Assembly (NCBI GenBank): GCA_947624665.1
Contig: CANQLK010000118.1
Location: 1 to 5,795 of the forward strand
DNA length: 5,795 nucleotides
Direction of reading: 5' to 3'
Source of the DNA: Candidatus Gastranaerophilales bacterium
GTDB taxonomy: Bacteria > Cyanobacteriota > Vampirovibrionia > Gastranaerophilales > Gastranaerophilaceae
Shown: piece after piece, positions 1 to 5,795 of the stretch
How the letters are laid out: every line of letters starts with the position of its first letter
Numbering within the stretch: position 1 is the stretch's first letter
The notes under the pieces: generated by a model
Told to the model about the DNA's origin: nothing
Databases searched by the model: none
The model's input: only the letters and a program-made list of their open reading frames with translations
Position numbers and translations under genes: made by a program

Positions 1-152
1 GCTATATTAACGGGGGCAAATATAACTTCGGAAAATTTATCCGAAAACGGAGCAAAATACTTTTCTATTGCTTCATCAACCCCGACCGCACAAGCTTTCT
101 GCGCATATAATATCAAACTTAAAATACTTATTACCGCATTTATCTTTTTCAT
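1..152 (-). CDS. N-terminus of an exported or membrane protein, possibly an alanine:cation (AGCS) symporter; partial at left edge
   Basis: The ATG at 152-150 opens 50 complete codons that run off the left edge without a stop. Residues 1-24 look like a signal peptide or first membrane segment: MKK, then a hydrophobic core (INAVISILSLILYA), then a possible cleavage region around ACAVG. The following part, VDEAIEKYFAPFSDKFSEVI, and then FAPVNI, resembles the start of alanine/glycine:Na+ symporters of the AGCS family. These begin with an amphipathic segment (xDxxINxxFxPxxxxxSxIIF) before their first core membrane helix. AGCS proteins import alanine or glycine with sodium or protons. This family call is from memory and rests on a short fragment, so it is tentative. 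A purine-rich GAGAAG (158-163) serves as a modest ribosome binding site. The gene lies 95 bp downstream of gshA on the same strand and may have its own promoter. Confidence 0.55.
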   Translation of the reverse strand, partial: MKKINAVISILSLILYAQKACAVGVDEAIEKYFAPFSDKFSEVIFAPVNI

Positions 153-157
153 CACAT

Positions 158-201
158 CTTCTCTTTCATTATTAAACTTTGAGGTTTAAAGCTATTGTCA
201 A
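158..201 (-). promoter_or_regulatory. Possible promoter of the left-edge gene
   Basis: On the minus strand a perfect TTGACA -35 hexamer lies at 201-196 and TTTAAT (5 of 6 to TATAAT) at 176-171. The 19-bp spacer is longer than the preferred 17, so strength is uncertain. Transcription would start near 164, close to the ribosome binding site at 163-158, which would leave almost no leader. An inverted repeat, TTAAAC-N6-GTTTAA (172-189), lies between and over the two hexamers. Confidence 0.35.
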
Positions 202-239
202 GATTAATAAAAACATGACATTTATACAAGTTTAATAAT
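168..239. repeat. 12-bp perfect inverted repeat in the intergenic gap, with a nested 6-bp palindrome
   Basis: ATTATTAAACTT at 168-179 is the exact reverse complement of AAGTTTAATAAT at 228-239, with 48 bp between the arms. Inside it, TTAAAC (172-177) and GTTTAA (184-189) form a second, closer inverted repeat with a 6-bp gap. The left arm is therefore shared, and the same GTTTAA-type half-site occurs three times in 72 bp. The arms are AT-only apart from one base, so chance is not excluded. Possible roles are regulator half-sites around the putative promoter, or a weak RNA hairpin in readthrough transcripts from gshA. Confidence 0.4.
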
Positions 240-247
240 AAAAAGTT

Positions 248-1531
248 TTACAAACTATTGTATTTATCAATTATATCATCAGCGGGAACCCGTTTATCTT
301 TTATATATTCCATTGCAGGTTCAATGTATTTTTCTTCGTCAAGATTATTTTGTTTCAAACTGAAATATGAAATATCAAAAATTTCTTTAACCAAATCGGA
401 TATTTCCGTATCCCCAAGCTTCGATTTTAGTGCATATACAGGTGAATCTTTTCTTAAATTCATATAATCATCATAATTATATTCGGATAAAATCAGGTTC
501 ACTTCGTCCATTGCATCCTGATTATACATTATTCCCTTCCAAAAAGCAGGAACACTAAAGGTCATTTGAGCATTTTGGGCATCATGATTTCGAATTTCTA
601 TATAACTTTTAAGCCTTACATCAGGAAAATACAGGCTTAAATGATTTTCCCAATCGGATATTTGAGCCTTTAAACCCTTATATCCGTTCTGCATAAAGCT
701 TCTGAAAGTTTCGGAAGTCTGCATATAAATATTCCCCTTTTGAATAAAAATCATAGGTACGTCAAGAAGAACTTCGACATAATCCTCAAATGAAAAATCA
801 CAAGGCTGTTCGAACAGTTTTTTGCTTATAAAACCGCACCTTTCTTCATCTACATTCAGCCAGGAATTTGCCCTAAATGACTTATATCCCGATAATATTC
901 CGTTTCTTATAGGAGAATTGGCATACAAAGAACTTATAACGGGACTTAATTTCATTGCCAAAGAAAGTTTTTTTATTGCATCTTCTTCATTTTTATAATC
1001 AAAATTAGCCTGAATACCCGCTGTCTCTCTCATCATAATAAACGGTTTTAAACCTTTTTCGGGAAGATATTTTGTCATAAATTCATACCGTTTTTTGGGA
1101 ATTATATTAATATATTCATAGCTTGAAACGGGTTGAATTCCCATATCAAGAACTTTTGCCCCGAATTTCCCCGCATAAGCCGAAAGCTCTTTATAAAATA
1201 GAGCAAGCTTTTCGGTTATATCGTCAATACGTTTATAAGGCTTAAGACTGATTTCAATTTGGCTTCCCGGTTCTAACGATATAACCCCGTCTTCGCTTCT
1301 TAACCCGATTACATTTTCGTTATCATATATTTTTTGCCATATATTTTCATCAAAATTTTCAAGTATTTGTACCGCTGTACTATATTCTATGGCTTTATTC
1401 GTGTTCTCATAAACAAGTATTTTCTCGGATTCAACACCAATAGCTTCTTCTTGTTTAAACCCCGAAATAAATATTTCCGTAAGTTGATTTTTATTAAATA
1501 TATAGTCTGCAGAATTACTTGTTAAGAGCAT
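248..1531 (-). CDS. gshA: Glutamate-cysteine ligase, GCS2 family, plant/proteobacterial type (GshA)
   Basis: This cytosolic enzyme joins the gamma-carboxyl of glutamate to cysteine using ATP, the first and committed step of glutathione synthesis. With the ATG at 1531 the protein has 427 residues, similar to other members of this type. Motifs in order: IGVESEK (31-37, acidic active-site segment), SLEPGSQIEIS (85-95, family signature), MMRETAGIQANFDY (167-180 region), LYANSPIRNG (202-211), FRANSW (220-225 region), YIEIRNHD (310-317) and PAFWKGIMY (328-336). These match the plant and alphaproteobacterial GCS2 pattern and not the shorter cyanobacterial GshA. An in-frame TTG at 1561 would add ten residues. 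The ATG is preferred because GGAAAGG (1542-1536) lies 4 bases before it and the extra residues are not needed by the fold. The start overlaps the 3' end of gshB by 17 bp, so translation is probably coupled. Confidence 0.9.
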   Translation of the reverse strand: MLLTSNSADYIFNKNQLTEIFISGFKQEEAIGVESEKILVYENTNKAIEYSTAVQILENFDENIWQKIYDNENVIGLRSEDGVISLEPGSQIEISLKPYKRIDDITEKLALFYKELSAYAGKFGAKVLDMGIQPVSSYEYINIIPKKRYEFMTKYLPEKGLKPFIMMRETAGIQANFDYKNEEDAIKKLSLAMKLSPVISSLYANSPIRNGILSGYKSFRANSWLNVDEERCGFISKKLFEQPCDFSFEDYVEVLLDVPMIFIQKGNIYMQTSETFRSFMQNGYKGLKAQISDWENHLSLYFPDVRLKSYIEIRNHDAQNAQMTFSVPAFWKGIMYNQDAMDEVNLILSEYNYDDYMNLRKDSPVYALKSKLGDTEISDLVKEIFDISYFSLKQNNLDEEKYIEPAMEYIKDKRVPADDIIDKYNSL

Positions 1532-2507
1532 AAAGCCTTTCCGAACCAAATTGTTTTTCAATTAATTTCTCTATAAGCATCATGATTTTATCTTCAAAAT
1601 GAATACCATAGTGCTGATTAATTTCCCTTATAAAATAACAAGGACTGGTAACATTGGTTTCAATAACCTTTTCATTAATAACATCAAGCCCGGTTAAAAA
1701 TAACCCTCTTTCCGATAACAGTTTGGCAATTTTTTCAGCCATAATTTTTTCGTTAGTGCTTAATTTCGCATCTCTAAAATATTTATCCGAATGTATTGAA
1801 AATTTAAAATTATCTTTCGGCGGTATCTTTTGTATACATTCATCCAACACGGTTTCACCGATAATTAAAACTCGTTTATCTCCGAATTTGGCTTCCGGAA
1901 TGTATTTCTGAACCATTACCGAGGTTTTTCCGTTCTCTGTCATATTGTTTATAATGGTTAATAAATTCTTATCCCCCTTTTGCATATAATATACACCGCT
2001 TCCAAAACATCTGTTTAACGGTTTTAATATTGCCTCTTCTTTTTCGGATACAAAATCCATTATCATCTCTGTATTACTTGTAACTATATTTTCAGGCACA
2101 AATTCGGGGAAATAGTTGATATGAAACTTTTCGTTGAAATTTCTTATCTCGGAAGGGTTATTTATTAAAAGAGTTTTATTTTTATCAACAAAATCAAATA
2201 CATAACAAGCATTTATATAGTTTATGTCAACGGGCGGATCGGGTCTGAAAAATACTATATCATATTCGTTTATAATCTTCTTCTTTTGCTCTTTTTCATA
2301 GAAAATATTGCCCTTTTCCAAATATGAACCGTATGAATTAACACAACCCTTAGCATTTTCTATAAATAAATCGCCTTTAACAGCTACATCAACAATATAA
2401 TCTCTTTTTAAAAATTCTTTTATAAACCAAAAGTTAGTAACCAAATCATTAAATTCAAAATATTTCAGCTCGATTTCATCTATAATAAACAGAATATTCT
2501 TTGGCAT
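1515..2507 (-). CDS. gshB: Glutathione synthetase, ATP-grasp family (GshB), with a changed active-site loop
   Basis: This enzyme adds glycine to gamma-glutamylcysteine with ATP to give glutathione, in the cytosol. The 330-residue length is close to the usual 315-325. The N-terminal domain carries FFRPDPP (86-92) and INNPSEIRNFNEK (115-127). The ATP-grasp part carries LKPL (161-164, nucleotide lysine), GSG (169-171), GDKRV (209-213), and GLD (273-275) with ETNVTSP (283-289), which supply the Mg2+ ligands D275, E283 and N285. The middle region resembles cyanobacterial GshB most (YV/LDF-xxDKNKTLLINNP, VMVQKYIPEAKFGDKR). Oddly, the flexible loop after IPP (228-230), normally glycine-rich with RGN and GG motifs, has no glycine and reads FKFSIHSDKYFRDAKLS. 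The phosphate loop DGxGG is replaced by NRCFGSG, and the segment after NVTSP is one residue longer (CYFIREI). Glycine as the added substrate is therefore likely but not certain. Strong AGGAG lies 5 bases before the ATG. Confidence 0.87.
   Translation of the reverse strand: MPKNILFIIDEIELKYFEFNDLVTNFWFIKEFLKRDYIVDVAVKGDLFIENAKGCVNSYGSYLEKGNIFYEKEQKKKIINEYDIVFFRPDPPVDINYINACYVFDFVDKNKTLLINNPSEIRNFNEKFHINYFPEFVPENIVTSNTEMIMDFVSEKEEAILKPLNRCFGSGVYYMQKGDKNLLTIINNMTENGKTSVMVQKYIPEAKFGDKRVLIIGETVLDECIQKIPPKDNFKFSIHSDKYFRDAKLSTNEKIMAEKIAKLLSERGLFLTGLDVINEKVIETNVTSPCYFIREINQHYGIHFEDKIMMLIEKLIEKQFGSERLYALNK
1536..1542 (-). promoter_or_regulatory. Ribosome binding site that decides the gshA start
   Basis: GGAAAGG, read on the minus strand, ends 4 bases before the ATG at 1531-1529. 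It lies downstream of the alternative TTG start at 1561, so it can only serve the ATG. It is inside the last codons of gshB, which fits translational coupling. Confidence 0.6.
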
Positions 2508-2512
2508 ATATT

Positions 2513-2517
2513 CTCCT
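2513..2517 (-). promoter_or_regulatory. Strong ribosome binding site of gshB
   Basis: AAAAGGAG reads on the minus strand just after the stop codon of the upstream membrane-protein gene (2522-2520). Its AGGAG core ends 5 bases before the gshB ATG (2507-2505). With only 12 bp between the genes there is no room for a separate promoter of usual layout, so gshB is probably co-transcribed with the membrane protein. Confidence 0.7.
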
Positions 2518-2519
2518 TT

Positions 2520-4193
2520 TTAATCATAAAGGTAGCACTTACTTGATTCTTTTTCAACATATTCTTCTGAAACATTTCTGTTTAATACAAAATCATCCTT
2601 TAATAATCTTGAAAATTTAATATCTTTTAATTCGTATTCGTAAAACACCCCGCCGTCATTATAGAACTTTTTTAACCCGTCTTTTGAATATTTATAACCC
2701 ATATCGACAGCTTTATTATCCTTATAAATATTTTTATAATATACAAGCGAAAGCTTATTATCCGTGTGAATTCCCATATTGCTAAAATCGGTATCAATAA
2801 AGTATTTGTGAGACATACACGTTTCTATGGGAAGATTTGGAATTTGATTTTTTAAATAATTAAATCTAAGCACTTTTTCGGCTATATAGAAATTCACCCT
2901 TCTTACATACATAAACTCTCTCATAAAGTCAATATGTTCTTTACTTTGCCATAATACATAAATAATAGTGATTGACCCAAAAAATATTAAAGCCGAAAAT
3001 AAAGTTAAAATAACGCTTTTTATTTTTCTCGATTTTTGTAAATAGCAAACCGCTTTTATAAAATATCCGAAAATCATTAAAAACGGAATTAAAATTAGCA
3101 TTTTATATAAATATAAAATATTGTGATGTTCTATAAAAAAGTTTCCATCCGGAGTATACAAATTTAAAAAGGTTTTTCCGCACAATACTAAAGAAAATAT
3201 CATAATCAAAACAGGAATTAATAAAATTAAAGGGAACACAACTTTTTTTAACTCGGATTTTTTTATGGCAAAGATTACACAAGGTATTAAAATAATTGTA
3301 AATAATATCCAATACAAATAAATATCTGCAAAATAACGAACTAAAAATATCTTACAAAATTCTTTAAATAAATTCCAATTCAAATATATATGATCTAAAC
3401 CTCTTGAGGAGGATACTTCTCTAAAACCTTGGGTAGTTGTAAATAAAATAATACCGATAAAGAAAAACAATACAGGCAGGTAGAAATTTTTATTCAAATT
3501 AAATTTTAATGATTTCCGATTATTTTTAACGAACAAGGAAATAACTGCATTGTAAACAATGATAAACAAAGCGGAAACAGCCGATGATATGAAAGTTATT
3601 TCAACCGAAGTTCCTGTAACAAAGCCGCAAAAACAAGCAGTAGTAAGTTGTAATGTATTATTATTTAAAGAATTGCCGTTTATAATCTGTTTGTAAATGT
3701 AATGCCAAAAAGTACAATAGAACAACAAGGAAAAGAAATAACGATAAAAAGTATAATTTACAATAAAAACGTCACTGAATATTCCATAATAAATCGAATA
3801 ACAGAAGAATAAACAAAATCCGCAAAAATACAACCATAGTGATTTTTTATTTAATATAATAAATTTTGCGGCAATAAGTGCAACAATAATAAAGATAAAA
3901 GCATTGAAAAAACCGAGTTGAATAATAAAATCGGACGGATGAATATGCAAGAGTAAAGGAAGCTCGAAACATATAAATTTACATAAGAAAGCACCTAAAT
4001 AATATCCGCCGTGTTCAAGCCTGTTAGGCCCAAAAAGACAATCAAAAATACCTTCGTTCGGACTGTATATCGAGAATTCAAAATCATCACCCCAAAAGCA
4101 GTTATATGCAGAGTAATACCTGATAAATATTATTCCCGCCAAAGATAAAATAAAAAACAAAAAATATATTAAAAACCTGCTTAATTTATGCAT
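2520..4193 (-). CDS. Multi-pass membrane protein of unknown function, GT-C glycosyltransferase-like layout
   Basis: I do not recognise a family with certainty. The 557-residue protein has about ten hydrophobic segments, at roughly 8-25, 93-113, 119-138, 143-168, 183-222 (one or two), 238-253, 288-310, 318-337, 360-380 and 392-413. A polar C-terminal domain of about 140 residues (415-557) follows. Just after the first helix comes WGDDFEF (34-40), and EHGGYYLGAFLCKF (60-73) follows. An acidic pair in the first outer loop, many helices and a soluble tail are the layout of GT-C-type polyprenyl-phosphate-sugar transferases and related DUF families. This is suggestive only. It contains 16 cysteines, mostly in or near membrane segments. 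It is the first gene of the putative operon, 12 bp before gshB. A moderate GTAGGG (4206-4201) precedes the ATG by 7 bases. The heavy F/I/Y/K content agrees with the AT-rich genome. Confidence 0.75.
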   Translation of the reverse strand: MHKLSRFLIYFLFFILSLAGIIFIRYYSAYNCFWGDDFEFSIYSPNEGIFDCLFGPNRLEHGGYYLGAFLCKFICFELPLLLHIHPSDFIIQLGFFNAFIFIIVALIAAKFIILNKKSLWLYFCGFCLFFCYSIYYGIFSDVFIVNYTFYRYFFSLLFYCTFWHYIYKQIINGNSLNNNTLQLTTACFCGFVTGTSVEITFISSAVSALFIIVYNAVISLFVKNNRKSLKFNLNKNFYLPVLFFFIGIILFTTTQGFREVSSSRGLDHIYLNWNLFKEFCKIFLVRYFADIYLYWILFTIILIPCVIFAIKKSELKKVVFPLILLIPVLIMIFSLVLCGKTFLNLYTPDGNFFIEHHNILYLYKMLILIPFLMIFGYFIKAVCYLQKSRKIKSVILTLFSALIFFGSITIIYVLWQSKEHIDFMREFMYVRRVNFYIAEKVLRFNYLKNQIPNLPIETCMSHKYFIDTDFSNMGIHTDNKLSLVYYKNIYKDNKAVDMGYKYSKDGLKKFYNDGGVFYEYELKDIKFSRLLKDDFVLNRNVSEEYVEKESSKCYLYD

Positions 4194-4224
4194 AAATAGA
4201 CCCTACAAATTAAAACTATTTAAA

Positions 4225-4254
4225 AGTATAAATAAACGCACGGCTTAAAATCAA
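4225..4254 (-). promoter_or_regulatory. Probable sigma70-type promoter of the membrane protein-gshB-gshA operon
   Basis: On the minus strand TTGATT (4254-4249, 4 of 6 to TTGACA) and TATACT (4230-4225, 5 of 6 to TATAAT) are separated by 18 bp. The spacer contains the only GC-rich patch of this intergenic region. Transcription would begin near 4218, giving a leader of about 25 bases before the ATG at 4193. No comparable promoter was seen in the short gene gaps further down the operon. Confidence 0.55.
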
Positions 4255-4286
4255 ATATTTAACAAATATTTTAAAATTTTTTTGTA

Positions 4287-4292
4287 TATAAT
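4287..4292 (+). promoter_or_regulatory. Probable -10 box for the DAHP synthase operon
   Basis: A perfect TATAAT stands at 4287-4292, which would start transcription near 4299 and give a leader of about 20 bases before the ATG at 4318. No good -35 hexamer is found at 16-18 bp. The nearest match, TTAACA at 4259-4264, is 22 bp away. In such AT-rich sequence the box could be fortuitous, but its position relative to the gene is right. Confidence 0.4.
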
Positions 4293-4302
4293 AAATTTAG
4301 AT

Positions 4303-4309
4303 AGAAAGG
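4303..4309 (+). promoter_or_regulatory. Ribosome binding site that decides the DAHP synthase start
   Basis: AGAAAGG ends 8 bases before the ATG at 4318. It lies within the extra codons that would follow a TTG start at 4282, so it supports the ATG as the true start. Confidence 0.65.
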
Positions 4310-4317
4310 TAAAAATT

Positions 4318-5328
4318 ATGCTTATAGTAATGCAGGAAAATGCATCGGAAGACAAAATAAAGAATGTAGTCAATTTTATAAAAGAAAAAGGATTTGATGC
4401 ACATATATCAAAAGGTGCAGAGCACACCGTAATCGGAGCTGTAGGTAAAAACATAACGGATAAAAGGGATATAGAACTTTTAGACGGTGTAAAAGAAGTA
4501 ATAAGAATATCTTCACCATATAAACTTGTAAGCAGAACATTTAAAGAAGAAGACACTATAATAGATGTAAACGGCGTAAAGTTCGGCGGAGGACATATAG
4601 GCATGATAGCAGGCCCTTGTACGGTCGAAAGTTACGAACAAATGGAAATTACAGCGCAAAAATTAAGCGAATGCGGTGTAAGATGTTTAAGAGGCGGTGC
4701 TTTTAAACCGAGAACTTCACCCTATTCATTTCAGGGATTGGGAGAAGAAGGCTTAAAAATTTTAAGAGAAGTAGCAGACAAATATAACATGATTGTAACT
4801 TCGGAAGTTATGGAAGTTGCACAAATTCCGATGTTTTTAAAATATGTGGACATTCTTCAGGTTGGAGCAAGAAACATGCAAAACTTCAATCTGCTGAAAA
4901 GTCTTGGAGAAATAAGAAAACCTGTTTTATTAAAAAGAGGTTTGAGTGCAACAATAGAAGAATTATTGATGTCCGCAGAATATATAATGTCAGGCGGTAA
5001 CAGAGAGATTATTTTATGCGAAAGAGGTATTAGAACTTTTGAACGAATGACAAGAAATACTCTTGATATCAGCGCAATACCCGTAGTACAAAAAATAAGC
5101 CATCTTCCTATAGTCGTTGACCCGAGCCATGCAACGGGATTAAGGGATAAAGTTGCCCCTATGTCAAAAGCAGCAGTGGCAGCAGGTGCCGACGGATTAA
5201 TTATTGAGGTTCATCATTCACCCGAAACAGCTCTCTGTGACGGCGCTCAATCTTTATACCCCGAACAGTTCAAAGATTTATTCCAAGAATTAAAAGCACT
5301 CGCAGCAATTATAAAGAAAGAATTTTAA
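4318..5328 (+). CDS. aroF: 3-deoxy-7-phosphoheptulonate (DAHP) synthase, type I beta, with N-terminal regulatory domain
   Basis: This enzyme condenses phosphoenolpyruvate with erythrose 4-phosphate to DAHP, the entry step of the shikimate pathway to aromatic amino acids. From the ATG at 4318 it has 336 residues. Residues 1-70 form the ferredoxin-like domain (MLIVMQENASEDKI, then TVIGAVG at 37-43) that senses tyrosine or phenylalanine in the Thermotoga enzyme. The barrel follows, with AGPCTVES (98-105), RGGAFKPRTSPYSFQGLG (125-142), TSEVME (161-166), VGARNMQN (182-189), KRGLSATIEE (206-215), CERGIRTFE (234-242), DPSHATG (268-274) and IIEVHHSPETALCDGAQS (295-312). The four expected metal ligands are all present as C101, H271, E297 and D308. 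Each is one position before its counterpart in the 338-residue Thermotoga maritima protein as I recall it, which supports this start over an in-frame TTG at 4282. Feedback control by aromatic amino acids is likely from family knowledge. The gene symbol is the common database choice (aroF/aroG/aroA naming varies). Confidence 0.95.
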   Translation: MLIVMQENASEDKIKNVVNFIKEKGFDAHISKGAEHTVIGAVGKNITDKRDIELLDGVKEVIRISSPYKLVSRTFKEEDTIIDVNGVKFGGGHIGMIAGPCTVESYEQMEITAQKLSECGVRCLRGGAFKPRTSPYSFQGLGEEGLKILREVADKYNMIVTSEVMEVAQIPMFLKYVDILQVGARNMQNFNLLKSLGEIRKPVLLKRGLSATIEELLMSAEYIMSGGNREIILCERGIRTFERMTRNTLDISAIPVVQKISHLPIVVDPSHATGLRDKVAPMSKAAVAAGADGLIIEVHHSPETALCDGAQSLYPEQFKDLFQELKALAAIIKKEF

Positions 5329-5333
5329 TTCCT

Positions 5334-5795
5334 ATGATTACTTTTAAACACGTTAATAACACTATATCGGAAATTGAAGAACTATGCTCTTTGGCTTCTC
5401 TTATCTGGCATGAGTATTGGGTTGATTTATTATCCCAAGAACAAATCGAATATATGATAAATAAATTCCAATCACCGCTTGCTGTTAAAGAGCAAATAAA
5501 AAATGAAAATTATGAATATTTCATTATTAAAATTAACAACGAAAAAGCAGGTTACTTCGGATTAAGTTATAAAAAAGATTATTTATTTTTATCAAAATTG
5601 TATATAAAAAAAGAATTCAGACATAAAGGAACGGGAGCACAAGCCTTTGAATTCATAAAGAAACAAGCAGAAAAACATAACTATAAAAAAATAATCTTAA
5701 CCGTAAATAAATATAATACAAACACAATCAAAGCTTATGAAAAATGGTTATTTAAAACGATAGATGCAGTTGTAACCGACATAGGAAGCGGATTT
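5334..5795 (+). CDS. GNAT-family N-acetyltransferase, 3' end cut by the right edge
   Basis: The ATG at 5334 opens 154 codons without a stop up to the window end. GNAT enzymes transfer an acetyl group from acetyl-CoA to an amine, and the substrate here cannot be told. The acetyl-CoA pyrophosphate loop is visible as R96-H-K-G99-T-G101 in IKKEFRHKGTGAQ, after a beta strand (YLFLSKLYIKK). The following region ILTVNKYNTNTIKAYEKWLF (121-140) is the usual beta5-alpha4 segment ending in the family's Y-x3-GF pattern, with leucine (L139) in place of the glycine. The final residues VVTDIGSGF resemble the C-terminal end of small GNAT proteins that finish within about ten residues (MDDYxM), so the protein is probably nearly complete. 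The start lies 5 bp after the DAHP synthase stop with only a poorly placed purine stretch (5313-5320), so it is probably translated by coupling. Confidence 0.88.
   Translation, partial: MITFKHVNNTISEIEELCSLASLIWHEYWVDLLSQEQIEYMINKFQSPLAVKEQIKNENYEYFIIKINNEKAGYFGLSYKKDYLFLSKLYIKKEFRHKGTGAQAFEFIKKQAEKHNYKKIILTVNKYNTNTIKAYEKWLFKTIDAVVTDIGSGF

Noticed and set aside
244..256. Small hairpin over the gshA stop codon (AGTTT-GTA-AAACT on the minus strand) followed by TTTTATTATT, a possible terminator.
   Set aside because: The stem has only 5 pairs with one G-C, too weak for a confident intrinsic terminator in AT-rich sequence.
258..467. Open plus-strand frame opposite the end of gshA.
   Set aside because: It lies wholly antisense to well-supported gshA codons, lacks a ribosome binding site, and resembles no protein I recognise.
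1654..1911. Open plus-strand frame opposite gshB.
   Set aside because: It is antisense to conserved GshB motifs including the metal ligands and is best explained as a shadow of that gene.
4282..4317. A TTG start that would lengthen DAHP synthase by 12 residues.
   Set aside because: The stretch contains the ribosome binding site and a TATAAT box, and the ATG at 4318 aligns with the start of family members.
4251..4604. Open minus-strand frame opposite the start of DAHP synthase.
   Set aside because: It covers conserved DAHP synthase residues on the other strand and the divergent promoter region; its low-complexity Ser/Ile/Phe composition is typical of antisense frames.
1..5795. Search for CRISPR arrays, tRNA or rRNA genes, transposases, riboswitch-like leaders or phage genes.
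   Set aside because: None could be supported: gaps between genes are 124 bp or less, no regularly spaced repeats were seen, and all genes present look like core metabolism or envelope functions.

Overview
This AT-rich window looks like a chromosomal segment of a low-GC bacterium. The GshB-type protein reads closer to remembered cyanobacterial glutathione synthetases than to the E. coli enzyme. Together with the AT-rich, mostly tightly packed genes, this suggests a non-photosynthetic relative of the Cyanobacteria (Vampirovibrionia/Gastranaerophilales-like gut bacteria). That placement is an inference from recalled sequences, not a database result.

Layout: the left three quarters is transcribed on the minus strand. 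Reading in the direction of transcription, a good sigma70-type promoter (4225-4254) precedes a 557-residue multi-pass membrane protein of unknown function (4193-2520). Next come a GshB-type glutathione synthetase (2507-1515) and a plant/proteobacterial-type glutamate-cysteine ligase, GshA (1531-248, overlapping the end of gshB). The spacings (12 bp, then a 17-bp overlap) make one three-gene operon likely. After a 95-bp gap that holds a possible promoter and inverted repeats, the first 50 codons of another minus-strand gene run off the left edge. It is an exported or membrane protein whose start resembles alanine:cation (AGCS) symporters.

The right quarter is transcribed on the plus strand. 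A DAHP synthase of the Thermotoga/Bacillus type (4318-5328), the first enzyme of the shikimate pathway, is followed 5 bp later by a GNAT acetyltransferase that is cut by the right edge (5334 onward). A 124-bp divergent promoter region separates this pair from the membrane-protein/glutathione operon.

Functionally, GshA joins glutamate to cysteine and GshB adds glycine, so together they make glutathione. The membrane protein is the promoter-proximal gene of the same unit, but nothing in its sequence ties it to thiol chemistry. No mobile elements, CRISPR arrays, RNA genes or clear intrinsic terminators were seen. I found no convincing new multi-gene system. The most unusual points are the changed active-site loop of GshB, the unknown membrane protein at the head of the gsh operon, and the inverted repeats before the left-edge gene.
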